Shown: positions 11,701 to 19,060, counted from the stretch's first letter. The stretch: 64,000 bases of DNA from Labrys okinawensis (GCF_002982075.1 NZ_PUEJ01000013.1:124001-188000), one strand, 5' to 3'. Numbers and translations are program-made. The notes: generated by a model not told the origin, from the sequence alone.

Positions 11701-12270
11701 GACATTGACGGTCGCCGCCGCGCCCTCGACCACGATCGAACGTGCGTTGACGTTGCCGAGCAGCAGCGACGTCAGATCGAAACCGGCATAGATACGCGGT
11801 GCCGAGGCTATCACGACGTCATGCTCGCTGACGGTCACGCCACGGATCATCGCGACCAGCCCTTCCGGACGCCGTTCGATCGCCACATCGTTCAGGCTGA
11901 GACGATAGCCCGGCGGCAATTTGGCGGCGATGGCCTGGTGCACCGTCTGGGTGATGAAGGGCAGTGACAGCGGGCCGTTGCCGAGCCGCCAGTAAAAGAT
12001 GCCGATAGCCGCCCCGACCACCACCGCTGCCGTAGCAGCCACGGACACGGCGCTGCGCAACAGCACCCGGCCGCTGCCACGCCGTGGCCGGGCCGGCGGC
12101 TGTTCGACAGGGTCTGTCGGTAGTTCTTCCGCGGCATAGTCGTATGGCAATTGCTCCGCAGCGGTCTCCAAGGCCGCCGCCTCATCGGGGGCAGCCGTCG
12201 ATTCATGCACTGCGTTCTGTGCGTCCCTCGCCATCAACGATTCGCCAGCCTCTTGCGATAAATCCTTCAT
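8800..12270 (-). CDS. large AsmA/YhdP-like envelope protein (DUF3971 type)
   Basis: About 1156 aa. A short cytoplasmic head rich in Ala/Pro/Arg (residues 1-63) leads into one membrane helix (LLRSAVSVAATAAVVVGAAI, about 67-86) and a very long beta-rich periplasmic body. YhdP/DUF3971 features include the early LPPGYRLSLNDVAIERR, the repeated beta-strand units and the C-terminal AsmA-like block (LGQYRDTLKNAGKLS ... IPLIGGLLSGGQYGGLFAINFKVSG). The family forms long grooves implicated in lipid transport between inner and outer membrane. Start set at ATG 12270; ATG 12234 is possible. Monocistronic and divergent from the peroxiredoxin gene. Confidence 0.85.
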   Translation of the reverse strand: MKDLSQEAGESLMARDAQNAVHESTAAPDEAAALETAAEQLPYDYAAEELPTDPVEQPPARPRRGSGRVLLRSAVSVAATAAVVVGAAIGIFYWRLGNGPLSLPFITQTVHQAIAAKLPPGYRLSLNDVAIERRPEGLVAMIRGVTVSEHDVVIASAPRIYAGFDLTSLLLGNVNARSIVVEGAAATVNVSIDGRFTLQAGVDSTAPPAGGALSLAAVLNGFDTMIASVGSIDRVELRDAALAVHDQAIGHDVVHRGIDLTVRRTAAAGGLSVALAAAGGSINATTEGGDGEPRSIDIKASNIGVTELVAALAPGVEQPSVKASFDVLARASINPDGSVEMAQVNIASAGGSWNVEPKEPPFVFDGAQVSLNWDKAAGAIQIGQAMVKSGEGILDFKGKVVPPSEATGPVWTYDLQAPDVLLASRREERPPLKLDRIGLSGRYDPATNRLSLDKGEVQGPTVAIDFSGAIGFGGKTPAIDLTAKARTLSAVALNRVWPVFSVPEIKIWLEDHIKAGIVDGATLKLAIPQGALASVNGKTPPLPDEALSGSVPMSKGIVQIVDTLPPISEVEGRVDFSGRRLSVHVDSASVETGDTGTLSLADGTYSISDFALKPPNQSAVFGVKGPAQAVAKLMTMPPLAEAAKGLDIRPDEVNGTADLKVKLDLPLIDHPRPEDIKYAITGGVQEMSIDHVAGSSLQNGTMKLSLEPGLMLLTGKGVFDGLPANFDLRKAEGQEPQMALSVILDEATRKRKGFDFGDALTGPIQADIHPVADPRDPRYDVDIDLAAVRIKDLLPGWQKPAGAPGRISFSWDPADKGGGTLDKLTVESGPVSLRGTVTIGPDNKLRKAMMDMISLSPGDDFQGVFEPLGNGWKVFVRGNRLDARPLLSMLQKRAKGSSASTSINADIRIGQVVGFNDESVADLGLLLDSKGTTIRKLDLSGRLANGQVTASLGNEGRSGNLVTVQSTNAGAVMRFLDLYTRLRGGALGARFSPVIDNMRGRLVMRSFAVENETALGQYRDTLKNAGKLSSYAPGSGDSAQFTRLELAFTRTASRIGILDSVVWGPDVGVSLSGDLDYGTDRVNLTGTFVPAYALNNIFSKIPLIGGLLSGGQYGGLFAINFKVSGRVNAPVLTVNPLSAIAPGFLRKIFEFQKQSN

Positions 12271-12529
12271 GCCCCACGGCAATGCCGGTGAGATGATGGC
12301 CTCACCCAGGTTGCCGTACCGTTAAGGAGACGCAGTAGGATGAAGATGCAAATTGTTGAGATAAGCCGATAATTCCGAATCGTCTTATCCGCGGATACGC
12401 TGGGCAAACACGCATCGGACCTTCCCGTCGCGAGAGACGGGTGCCCGGATGCAGAACGGCCTGGACCGCGCCTGTCCCGAAACATACACGATTGTGCTCT
12501 GACGTACCATTTTGCCGAAAGGAAGGCAT

Positions 12530-13000
12530 ATGCATCCCCTGCAGGCCGGCGAGGCGGCTCCCGCCTTCGCCCTCCCTCTCGCCGATGGCGGCACGGTTCG
12601 GCTCGAGGATTTTCGCGGCCGCAAACTGGTGATCTTCTTCTACCCCAAGGCGGATACGCAGGCCTGCACCCGCGAAGCCATCGAGTTTTCAGCGGCAAAG
12701 GCGGATTTCGCCGCCGCCGGCGCGGACCTGCTCGGCATCTCGCACGATCCGGTGCGCAAGCAGCAGAAATTCGTGGCAAAGCACGGATTGACCACGCCAA
12801 TCGCCTCCGACGAAAGCCTCGACATGCTCAACGCCTATGGCGTGTGGGGGGAAAAACAGATGTATGGCCGCACCTATCTCGGCATCGAGCGCACGACCTT
12901 GCTGATCGACGCCAAGGGTATCATCGCCCGCGTCTGGTCGAAGGTGAGGGTGGCGGACCACGTCGCCGAGGTGCTGGCGGCGACGCGCGCCCTTGCCTAG
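12530..13000 (+). CDS. bcp: peroxiredoxin of the Bcp/PrxQ family, single cysteine
   Basis: 156-aa thiol peroxidase. The peroxidatic Cys lies in YPKADTQACTREA (around residue 46), equivalent to the family YPKADTPGCT motif. In E. coli Bcp a resolving Cys follows five residues later; here that position is Ala, and the protein has no other cysteine, so it must work as a one-Cys enzyme using an external thiol. GAAAGGAAGG at 12517-12526 selects the ATG at 12530 over an upstream in-frame ATG at 12512. Likely substrates are hydrogen peroxide and alkyl hydroperoxides. Confidence 0.9.
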   Translation: MHPLQAGEAAPAFALPLADGGTVRLEDFRGRKLVIFFYPKADTQACTREAIEFSAAKADFAAAGADLLGISHDPVRKQQKFVAKHGLTTPIASDESLDMLNAYGVWGEKQMYGRTYLGIERTTLLIDAKGIIARVWSKVRVADHVAEVLAATRALA

Positions 13001-13032
13001 TGGCAGTCGTGGATTTCATCCAAGCGGAATTC

Positions 13033-13059
13033 GGAGCGTCGGCCGGAGGCTGACGCTCC
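13033..13059. repeat. variable-stem hairpin repeat, copy 1
   Basis: A 12-bp hairpin (GGAGCGTCGGCC / GGCTGACGCTCC with one G-U) around a GGA loop, followed by GGTTTCC-type sequence; on the other strand this reads GGAAACCTGGAGCG. It resembles the elements at 42.8, 56.1 and 59.7 kb in the tiny GG/GGA loop and the adjacent GGAAAC tag, though the stem bases differ. Confidence 0.6.
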
Positions 13060-13223
13060 AGGTTTCCCGCGCCTTCAGGAAACAAACGCAGCCGTGATGC
13101 CAAAGGCACATTCGGTCCATTCCCTGCATGAATGGATCGATGAATTATCGCAATGCCCGCACGCAAGGCTGGCTCTTGCGGCCCCCTCGCCCTACGATGT
13201 GACGGTGACATGACGAGATCCCG

Positions 13224-15332
13224 ATGAACAGACCGCTCGGCCCGATCCGCAGGGCTTCCGCCTGCCCGCATGATTGCCCCTCGACCTGCGCCCTCGAGAT
13301 CGAGGTGCTCGACCGCAACACCATGGGGCGGGTCTATGGCGCCGCCGACAACAGCTTCACCAAGGGCGTGATCTGCGCCAAGGTCGCACGCTATGCCGAG
13401 CGTGTGCACCACAAGGACCGCCTGCTTCATCCCCTGATGCGTACGGGGCCGAAGGGGTCGGGCCAATATAGGCGCATCAGCTGGGACGAGGCGCTCGATC
13501 GCACCGCCGAGGCGATGCTGGCCGCAGAGCGCGATTTCGGGGCCGAAAGCGTCTGGCCCTATTACTATGCCGGCACCATGGGCCTGGTTATGCGCGACGG
13601 CATCAACCGCCTGCGGAATGCCAAGCGTTATTCGGGCCAGTATTCCACCATCTGCACTTCGCTGTCCTGGTCAGGCTATCTCGCCGGCCATGGCCGCATG
13701 ACGGGTACCGATCCGCGCGAGATGGCCCAGTCCGATTGCATCGTGCTCTGGGGCACCAATGCGGTGGTGACGCAGGTCAATGTGATGACCCATGCCGCCT
13801 CTGCCCGCAAGAAACGCGGCACCAAGATCGTGGCCGTCGACGTCTACGACAACGCCACCATGCAGCAGGCGGACGTCAAGATCATCCTCAAGCCGGGCAC
13901 GGACGGGGCTCTGGCGTGCGCCCTCATGCATGTGCTGTTCCGCGACGGCCATGCCGACCGGGCTTATCTCGCCAAATTCGCCGATCATCCGGCGGAGTTC
14001 GAGGCTCATCTCGCCAGCCGCACGCCGCAATGGGCTTCCGACATCACCGGCGTACCGGTGGCCGATATCGAGGCCCTGGCCAAACTGCTGGGCGAACGGC
14101 CCCGTACCTTCTTCCGCCTCGGCTATGGCTTTGCGCGCTCGCGCAACGGCGCGGCCTCGATGCATGCGGTCAGCGCCATTCCCGTGGTGATGGGCGCCTG
14201 GCAATATGAGGGCGGCGGCGCGCTGCACTCCAATTCCGGCATGTTCGGCTGGCGCAAGACGCTGATCGAGGGCCTGGACGTGCGCGATCCAAAGGTGCGC
14301 GAGCTCGACCAGACGCGTATCGGCCCCATCCTCACCGGCGAGACGCAAGCGCTGTGCGGCGGCGGCCCGGTGAAGATGCTCCTGATCCAGAACACCAATC
14401 CGATGTCGGTCGCCCCCGACCAGGACAAGGTGAAGCAGGGCTTTGCCCGCGAGGACCTCTTCACCGTGGTGCATGAGCAGGTGATGACGGATACCGCCCG
14501 CATGGCCGACATCATCCTGCCGGCCACCATGTTCGTCGAGCATGACGACGTCTACCAGGGCGGCGGGCAGCAGCACATCCTGCTCGGCCCCAAGCTGATC
14601 GAGCCGCCGGGCGAATGCCGCAACAATCACGAGGTGATCAGCGCGATCGCCAAGCGCGTCGGCGCCGAGCATCCCGCTTTCGCCATGGATCCGCGCGAAT
14701 TGATCGACCGCACCCTGCAGGCCTCGAACCGCGGCACGCTGGCCGAGCTCGAGGAAAAGCGCTGGCTCGACGTGCAGCAGCCCTTTGAGGAAGCCCATTT
14801 CCTGAAAGGATTCGGCTGGCCGGACGGCAAGTTCCGCCTCAAGGCCGACTGGCCGGGGAATCCCTATGCGGCGCCCGCCAAGTTCGGGCCGGTGCACGAC
14901 ATGCCCGCCTTCCCCGATTATTGGACGGCGATCGAGCTGGCCGACGAGGTCTTCCCCTTCCGCCTCACCACCAGTCCGGCCCGGAACTTTCTCAATTCGA
15001 GCTTCACGGAAACCCCCACCTCGCTCGCCAAGGAAGAACGGCCCGATGTGCTGATCCATCCCGACGATGCCGAGGCCCACGGCATCGAGGATGGCGACAA
15101 GGTCGAGCTCGAAAGCCCGCGCGGCAAGGTAAGGCTGCATGCCAAGCTCTTCGAGGGCTTGCGCCGCGGCGTACTGGTGGCCGAGTCGATCTGGCCGAAC
15201 AGCGCCTATGAGGACGGCAAGGGCATCAACACCCTCACCGGCGCCGATGCCCCGGCCCCGGTTGGCGGCGGTGCCTTCCACGACAACAAGGTGGCGATCC
15301 GCAAGCTTCCGGCGACCGCGGCCCAGGCATGA
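13224..15332 (+). CDS. molybdopterin-containing oxidoreductase with N-terminal [4Fe-4S] site
   Basis: 702-aa catalytic subunit of the DMSO-reductase superfamily (COG0243). Cys14, Cys18, Cys22 (CPHDCPSTC) and Cys51 (GVICAK) form the N-terminal cluster site. The Mo-bis-MGD core (about 55-560) includes the DCIVLWGTNAVVTQVN, NTNPMSVAPD and TDTARMADIILPATMFVEHDD blocks. The C-terminal domain (about 575-695) is the molybdopterin dinucleotide-binding barrel (LTTSPARNFLNSSF, VLIHPDDAEAHGI). There is no Tat signal, so it is cytoplasmic. No electron-transfer subunit is adjacent. Electron partner and substrate are unknown; many members of this stand-alone type are annotated loosely as dehydrogenases. 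Confidence 0.9.
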   Translation: MNRPLGPIRRASACPHDCPSTCALEIEVLDRNTMGRVYGAADNSFTKGVICAKVARYAERVHHKDRLLHPLMRTGPKGSGQYRRISWDEALDRTAEAMLAAERDFGAESVWPYYYAGTMGLVMRDGINRLRNAKRYSGQYSTICTSLSWSGYLAGHGRMTGTDPREMAQSDCIVLWGTNAVVTQVNVMTHAASARKKRGTKIVAVDVYDNATMQQADVKIILKPGTDGALACALMHVLFRDGHADRAYLAKFADHPAEFEAHLASRTPQWASDITGVPVADIEALAKLLGERPRTFFRLGYGFARSRNGAASMHAVSAIPVVMGAWQYEGGGALHSNSGMFGWRKTLIEGLDVRDPKVRELDQTRIGPILTGETQALCGGGPVKMLLIQNTNPMSVAPDQDKVKQGFAREDLFTVVHEQVMTDTARMADIILPATMFVEHDDVYQGGGQQHILLGPKLIEPPGECRNNHEVISAIAKRVGAEHPAFAMDPRELIDRTLQASNRGTLAELEEKRWLDVQQPFEEAHFLKGFGWPDGKFRLKADWPGNPYAAPAKFGPVHDMPAFPDYWTAIELADEVFPFRLTTSPARNFLNSSFTETPTSLAKEERPDVLIHPDDAEAHGIEDGDKVELESPRGKVRLHAKLFEGLRRGVLVAESIWPNSAYEDGKGINTLTGADAPAPVGGGAFHDNKVAIRKLPATAAQA

Positions 15333-15688
15333 CCCACGAGGAGTACAACGCCTTCTGCGGTTCTCTCCCGGCCACCAGCCATGTGGTGCAATGGGGCGGA
15401 GCCCACGTCTGGAAGGTCGGCGGCAAGGTCTTCGCCGTCGGCGGCCAGCAGAACGGCGAGCCCCGCTACACCTTCAAGGTGAGCGAGATCTCCTATGAGG
15501 TGCTCAAGGAACAGCCCGGCCTGCGCCCCGCTCCCTATCTCGCCTCGCGCGGCATGAAGTGGATCCAGCATTATGCCGAGCCGGGCCTGAGTGACGACGA
15601 GCTGCGCGACTATCTGCGCCAGTCGCATTTCATCGTCTCGCGGGGCCTGTCGAAAAAGATGCGGGCGGAGCTCGGCCTGCCAGGCTAG
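15329..15688 (+). CDS. MmcQ/YjbR-family protein
   Basis: 119-aa protein of the MmcQ/YjbR fold (double-wing DNA-binding-like domain): N-terminal EYNAFCGSLPATSHVVQWGGAHVWKVGGKVFAV and C-terminal LRDYLRQSHFIVSRGLSKKMRAELGL are the family's two hallmarks. Its ATG overlaps the stop of the molybdopterin oxidoreductase by 4 bp (ATGA), so the two are translated together. Family function is poorly defined; the tight coupling suggests a role tied to the oxidoreductase, but this is inference. Confidence 0.88.
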   Translation: MTHEEYNAFCGSLPATSHVVQWGGAHVWKVGGKVFAVGGQQNGEPRYTFKVSEISYEVLKEQPGLRPAPYLASRGMKWIQHYAEPGLSDDELRDYLRQSHFIVSRGLSKKMRAELGLPG

Positions 15689-16044
15689 AGCTACAATCAT
15701 GGTCCTGTTGCTCGACCGTCATTGCGAGCAGAGCGAAGCAATCCAGCTGGTGCCATGCGTGAAAGACTGGATTGCTTCGCTCTGCTCGCAATGACGAAGG
15801 GAGCCACCACGAGGTTGGAACTGCGACCATAGCGCCAAAGCGCCTTGTGATCGATGGAACCACCAATTGTCGCGAGAACTCGTCACAACGCGGGCTTGGA
15901 GCCAGGCGCCCCGACTCCCGAGAACAACTATGCGTCCTTTTTTCACAAGCCCGGAGGCTTGCGATTATCAAGACCGCCGGCCCATCATCCGCTGCCACAA
16001 GAAGGTCTCATCGTGCCGATCGGGCCCGGAACAGGAGCAGTGAC
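15689..16044. other. intergenic stretch containing a long palindromic repeat
   Basis: 356 bp between the MmcQ-like gene and the fae homologue. The first part is the 30-bp inverted repeat described separately; the rest (15797-16031) shows no gene I can support. The last bases hold the AGGAG (16032-16036) that serves the TTG start of the next gene. Confidence 0.5.
15717..15796. repeat. 80-bp palindromic repeat, family B copy 1
   Basis: Perfect 30-bp inverted arms (15717-15746 and 15767-15796) around a 20-base spacer; arms begin CGTCATTGCGAGC and end GAAGCAATCCAG. A second copy lies at 36559-36637 with the same arms except for a few changes. The family is frequent in intergenic DNA of Rhizobiales. 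It could form a very stable hairpin in RNA downstream of the MmcQ-like gene. Confidence 0.9.
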
Positions 16045-16584
16045 TTGACGGACATCATCTTTCGTACCGGCGAAGCCACTGTGCTCGCCAAGGAAGGCCA
16101 ATACACGGACGCCATGCCGGAGGTGCTGATCGGCTCCGTTGACGGACCGGTCGGCCACGGCTTCGCCGCCATGCTTGGCCAGACGGTCGGCCATACCCGC
16201 ATGTTCGTGGTGCGCGACCTCAACCAACTCGTCCGTCCCGCCACCATGATGACGACGAAGGTGACGATCCATAACGCCGCCTATGTCGAGCTTCTCGGCG
16301 GCGTCGTTCAGGGGGCGACCGGCGACGCGATCGTCGACTGCGTCATCGAGGGCGTGCTGCCGAAGGATCAAACGGACAAGATCTGCATCATCATCACGAT
16401 CTGGCTCGATCCGCGCTGCCCGGGGGACCCCAACCTCGACAAGGCCGACCTCTATCGCACCAACTACGAGGCGACCAAGCTCGCCATCCGCCGCGCCATG
16501 ACCGGCGAGCCCACGATCGACGAATTGATCGCCAACCGGAAGACCATAAAACACTACGCGCTCGACGGCGTCGTCGAGTATTGA
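16045..16584 (+). CDS. formaldehyde-activating enzyme (Fae) homologue, divergent
   Basis: 179 aa from a TTG start at 16045 behind AGGAG (16032-16036). Canonical Fae condenses formaldehyde with tetrahydromethanopterin. The Fae fold is evident from TKVTIHNAAYVELLGGVVQGATGDAIVDCVIEGVLP and from YEATKLAIRRAMTGEPTIDELI near the C-terminus. Relative to Methylobacterium Fae, the segment holding the proposed catalytic His (AHIDLIIG there) reads AMPEVLIG here, so the His is replaced by Met, and an extra loop (DPRCPGDPNLDKAD) precedes the YEATKL helix. No methanol dehydrogenase or H4MPT genes are in the window. It probably belongs to one of the Fae-like clades of unknown function. Confidence 0.82.
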   Translation: MTDIIFRTGEATVLAKEGQYTDAMPEVLIGSVDGPVGHGFAAMLGQTVGHTRMFVVRDLNQLVRPATMMTTKVTIHNAAYVELLGGVVQGATGDAIVDCVIEGVLPKDQTDKICIIITIWLDPRCPGDPNLDKADLYRTNYEATKLAIRRAMTGEPTIDELIANRKTIKHYALDGVVEY

Positions 16585-16660
16585 GCCGATATGAAGCACC
16601 CGATTTCGTTGCTGAGCCCTTGGCAGCGGAGTCGAGGTCCTGATGCCCTCCCAATTCGCC

Positions 16661-16694
16661 GAAGGAGTCGGTCACTGCAGCGATCGACTCCTTC
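16661..16694. terminator. hairpin downstream of the fae homologue
   Basis: Perfect 10-bp inverted repeat GAAGGAGTCG / CGACTCCTTC with a 14-base loop, 77 bp after the fae-like stop and followed by CCTTTG. The U-run is weak, so it may be a terminator or a regulatory stem. A TTGACA box at 16698-16703 immediately follows, which could be the -35 of the next gene. Confidence 0.5.
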
Positions 16695-16773
16695 CCTTTG
16701 ACAGGCTTCATGGCCGAAAGCACCATACGCGCCATCCTACCGTTTCCGACAATGCACGTGAAAGGAGCCGGTC

Positions 16774-18054
16774 ATGGCCGTCGATCGCAGCCACAAGCAC
16801 ATGCTGGGCAACCACGCCCTGCATCCCGAAACCCTGATGCTGGGCTATGGCTATGATCCGGCCCTGTCGGAAGGCTCGGTGAAGCCGCCTGTCTTCCTCA
16901 CCTCCACCTTCGTGTTTCAGTCGGCCGAGGACGGGCGCGACTTCTTCGACTATACCTCGGGGCGGCGCACGCCGCCCGCCGGCAGCGCGGCGGGGCTGGT
17001 CTATTCCCGTTTCAATCATCCCAATACCGAGATCGTCGAAGACCGCCTCGCCATCTATGAAGGCGGCGAAGCGGGCCTGCTGTTCTCCTCCGGCATGGCC
17101 GCGATCTCCATGGCGGTGCTAGCCTATGCCCGCCCCGGCGATGTCGTGCTGCACAGCCAGCCGCTCTATGGCGGCACCGAAACGCTGCTCGCCCGCACCC
17201 TCGCCGATTTCGGCATCGGGCACACCGGCTTCATCGACGGCCTCCATGCCGACTCGATCAGCCAGGCGGCCGACCAGGCGATGGTGGCGGGCCGCGTCAG
17301 CGTCATCCTGATCGAGACCCCGTCCAATCCGGTCAACACGCTGGTCGACTTCTCCCTCGTGAGTGCCGCCGCCGATCGCATTGCCGAAATGCAGGGCACC
17401 CGGCCGGTGATCATCTGCGACAACACGCTGCTGGGTCCGCTCTTCCAGCGGCCCCTCGGCCATGGCGTCGATATCGTGGTCTATTCGGCCACCAAATATA
17501 TCGGCGGCCACAGCGACCTCATCGCCGGCGCGGCCATCGGCAGCAAAACGGCGTTGAAGCCGGTGCGCGCCCTGCGCAGCGCCGTCGGCACCCAGCTCGA
17601 TCCCCATACCTGCTGGATGCTCGGCCGTTCGCTGGAAACCCTGTCGCTGCGCATGCAGGCGGCCGCGCGCAATGCCGTCACCGTCGCCGACTTCCTGGCC
17701 GCCCATACCGGTGTCGCCGCCGTGCATGCGCTGCATGCGCTGCCGGAGGATAGCCCGGCGCGCCGGGTGTTCGAACGGCAATGCACCGGCGCGGGTTCGA
17801 CCTTCTCCATCGAGATCAAGGGCGGCCAGGCCGAGGCCTTCCGCCTGCTCAACGCGCTGAAAGTGTTCAAGCTCGCCGTCAGCCTGGGCGGTACCGAGTC
17901 CCTCGCCAGCCATCCCGCCTCGACCACCCATTCGGGGGTTCCGGCGGAGCTGAGGGCCCAACTCGGCGTGACGGACGCCACCATCCGGCTCAGCGTTGGC
18001 ATCGAGAATGCCGAGGACCTGATCGCCGACCTCGCCCAGGCCCTGGAGGCCTGA
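16774..18054 (+). CDS. PLP-dependent gamma-family sulfur enzyme (cystathionine gamma-synthase / methionine gamma-lyase type)
   Basis: 426-aa fold-type I PLP enzyme. The Schiff-base lysine is Lys241 in SATKYIGGHSD. The PLP-phosphate region SSGMAAISMAV and the substrate-region YSRFNHPNTEIVEDRLAIYE are present, and the C-terminal SLGGTESLASHPASTTHSG is the classic Cys/Met-metabolism signature. It could be a methionine gamma-lyase, a cystathionine gamma-synthase or a gamma-lyase; the conserved residues do not separate these by eye. A longer N-terminus (LSEGSVKPPVFLTSTFVFQSAEDGRDFF) fits the lyase-like subgroup. GAAAGGAG precedes the ATG. It is monocistronic. Confidence 0.88.
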   Translation: MAVDRSHKHMLGNHALHPETLMLGYGYDPALSEGSVKPPVFLTSTFVFQSAEDGRDFFDYTSGRRTPPAGSAAGLVYSRFNHPNTEIVEDRLAIYEGGEAGLLFSSGMAAISMAVLAYARPGDVVLHSQPLYGGTETLLARTLADFGIGHTGFIDGLHADSISQAADQAMVAGRVSVILIETPSNPVNTLVDFSLVSAAADRIAEMQGTRPVIICDNTLLGPLFQRPLGHGVDIVVYSATKYIGGHSDLIAGAAIGSKTALKPVRALRSAVGTQLDPHTCWMLGRSLETLSLRMQAAARNAVTVADFLAAHTGVAAVHALHALPEDSPARRVFERQCTGAGSTFSIEIKGGQAEAFRLLNALKVFKLAVSLGGTESLASHPASTTHSGVPAELRAQLGVTDATIRLSVGIENAEDLIADLAQALEA

Positions 18055-18081
18055 GCGGGAACCTTGCCGAGACGGGTGGCG

Positions 18082-18873
18082 TCAATCGTAGAAATGCGGG
18101 GCCTGTCTGAAACCAGCCCAGGCCTCGGGATCATGGCCCGGCACCACGCTCGCCCCCACCCTGTCGGCAAGGAAACGCAGCTTGCGCACCGAGCGCGCGA
18201 CATCGCTGGCCGAGGTCATCAGGCCCGGCAGCGCCTTCTCGTTCCAATGATCCCAGCTATACGCCGCATCGATCGCCAGCAGGAACGGGCCGCTGTTGGG
18301 AAGATCAACCATTACGGATTGATGGCCGGGCGAATGGCCCGGGGTGAACAGGAGGCGGATGGCGCCATCGCCGTAAAGATCGAAATCGTCCGTCGCCTTG
18401 CCCTCCAGAAATTGCCAGGCGAGGCCCGGCCGATCGAAATCCCGGCGGGCGTAGGCTGCGGCGGCAAACCAGTCCGGCGTGAAGGCATATTGGTATTCTC
18501 GGCGCTGCACGACATGGGTGGCGTTCGGAAAGCGCCCGATCGCGCCGCTATGATCCGAATGCAGGTGCGAGAGCAGCACGAAGCGGATATCGCCAGGCCG
18601 GATGCCCAGAGCTTCGAGCTGGGCGACGCAGCCTTGTTCCGGCCTCATCACCGGGCGGAAGACCTCGGCGCTGCCGCCCCAATAGGCCTTGGGATCGGCA
18701 AGGCCCTCGACCGCTAGGCCTCCGTCGATCAGCACCGCGCCCTCCGGATGCGTCACCAGGAACCACGGAACCGGGATCTCGTAATCGTCGCCCTCACCCT
18801 GGTTCATCTTGATGTGGTGCAGCTTGCAGCGCTGAGTGCCGGACTGAAACATATACAATCGTAGACTAGACAT
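18082..18873 (-). CDS. metallo-beta-lactamase-fold N-acyl homoserine lactonase (AttM/AhlD-like)
   Basis: 263-aa cytoplasmic hydrolase. The dinuclear zinc motif HLHSDH is at residues 103-108, followed by the metal-ligand region FTPGHSPGHQSVMV, an Asp in LAIDAAYSWD and the final His in VVPGHDPEAW. Length, the QSGTQRCKLHHIKMNQG N-terminus and the loop before the zinc motif match AttM/AiiB/AhlD lactonases, which open the lactone ring of AHL signals and also act on gamma-butyrolactones. Its ATG sits inside the last codons of a 31-codon ORF (8-bp overlap), behind GGAGG. It is divergent from a LysR gene, unlike AttM, whose operon is controlled by an IclR protein. Confidence 0.85.
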   Translation of the reverse strand: MSSLRLYMFQSGTQRCKLHHIKMNQGEGDDYEIPVPWFLVTHPEGAVLIDGGLAVEGLADPKAYWGGSAEVFRPVMRPEQGCVAQLEALGIRPGDIRFVLLSHLHSDHSGAIGRFPNATHVVQRREYQYAFTPDWFAAAAYARRDFDRPGLAWQFLEGKATDDFDLYGDGAIRLLFTPGHSPGHQSVMVDLPNSGPFLLAIDAAYSWDHWNEKALPGLMTSASDVARSVRKLRFLADRVGASVVPGHDPEAWAGFRQAPHFYD

Positions 18874-18961
18874 TCGAACCTCCGACTGCCCACCTGCGCT
18901 GCGCGAGGCGGGCTAGGCTGGCGCCGGCCTTGCCGGAAACAGTGAAAGAGATATCGGGCAT
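18866..18961 (-). CDS. 31-codon ORF translationally coupled to the lactonase
   Basis: Short ORF starting MPDISFTVSGKAG and ending RRWAVGGSNV. It has a better Shine-Dalgarno (GGAGGAG, six bases before ATG) than many full genes nearby, and its stop TAG overlaps the lactonase start as ATGTCTAG. The C-terminal half is basic and aromatic (LARLAQRRW). It could be a leader peptide controlling lactonase translation, a small functional protein, or the true beginning of the transcript with no product of its own. I do not recognise a family. Confidence 0.5.
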   Translation of the reverse strand: MPDISFTVSGKAGASLARLAQRRWAVGGSNV

Positions 18962-19001
18962 GGCAGCTCCTCCAACAGGGATAGCGCCTGTATGGAGAGA
19001 A

Positions 19002-19019
19002 GCTTTCATTCTGAAAAGC
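19002..19019. promoter_or_regulatory. candidate LysR box in the lactonase/LysR divergent region
   Basis: TTTCA-TTC-TGAAA (19004-19016), a perfect 5-3-5 palindrome inside GCTTTCATTCTGAAAAGC, lies between the divergent starts. A second inverted repeat, ATCCATC/GATGGAT at 19036-19058, abuts the LysR ATG. Spacing and symmetry fit autoregulated LysR control. Confidence 0.5.
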
Positions 19020-19060
19020 GGGAAGATATGCTGATATCCATCGGAAAAACGGATGGATAG

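Noticed and set aside
9964..11967. 667-codon plus-strand frame inside the AsmA-like gene
   Set aside because: Low-complexity R/D/Q-rich product without motifs, opposite a coherent 1156-aa envelope protein with a membrane helix.
13671..15281. 536-codon antisense frame over the molybdopterin oxidoreductase
   Set aside because: Antisense to a clear Mo-enzyme with conserved Fe-S cysteines; no ribosome site or motif of its own.
16585..16773. SAM-type riboswitch ahead of the PLP sulfur enzyme
   Set aside because: I could not match the SAM-II or SAM/SAH consensus; only the 10-bp hairpin is visible.
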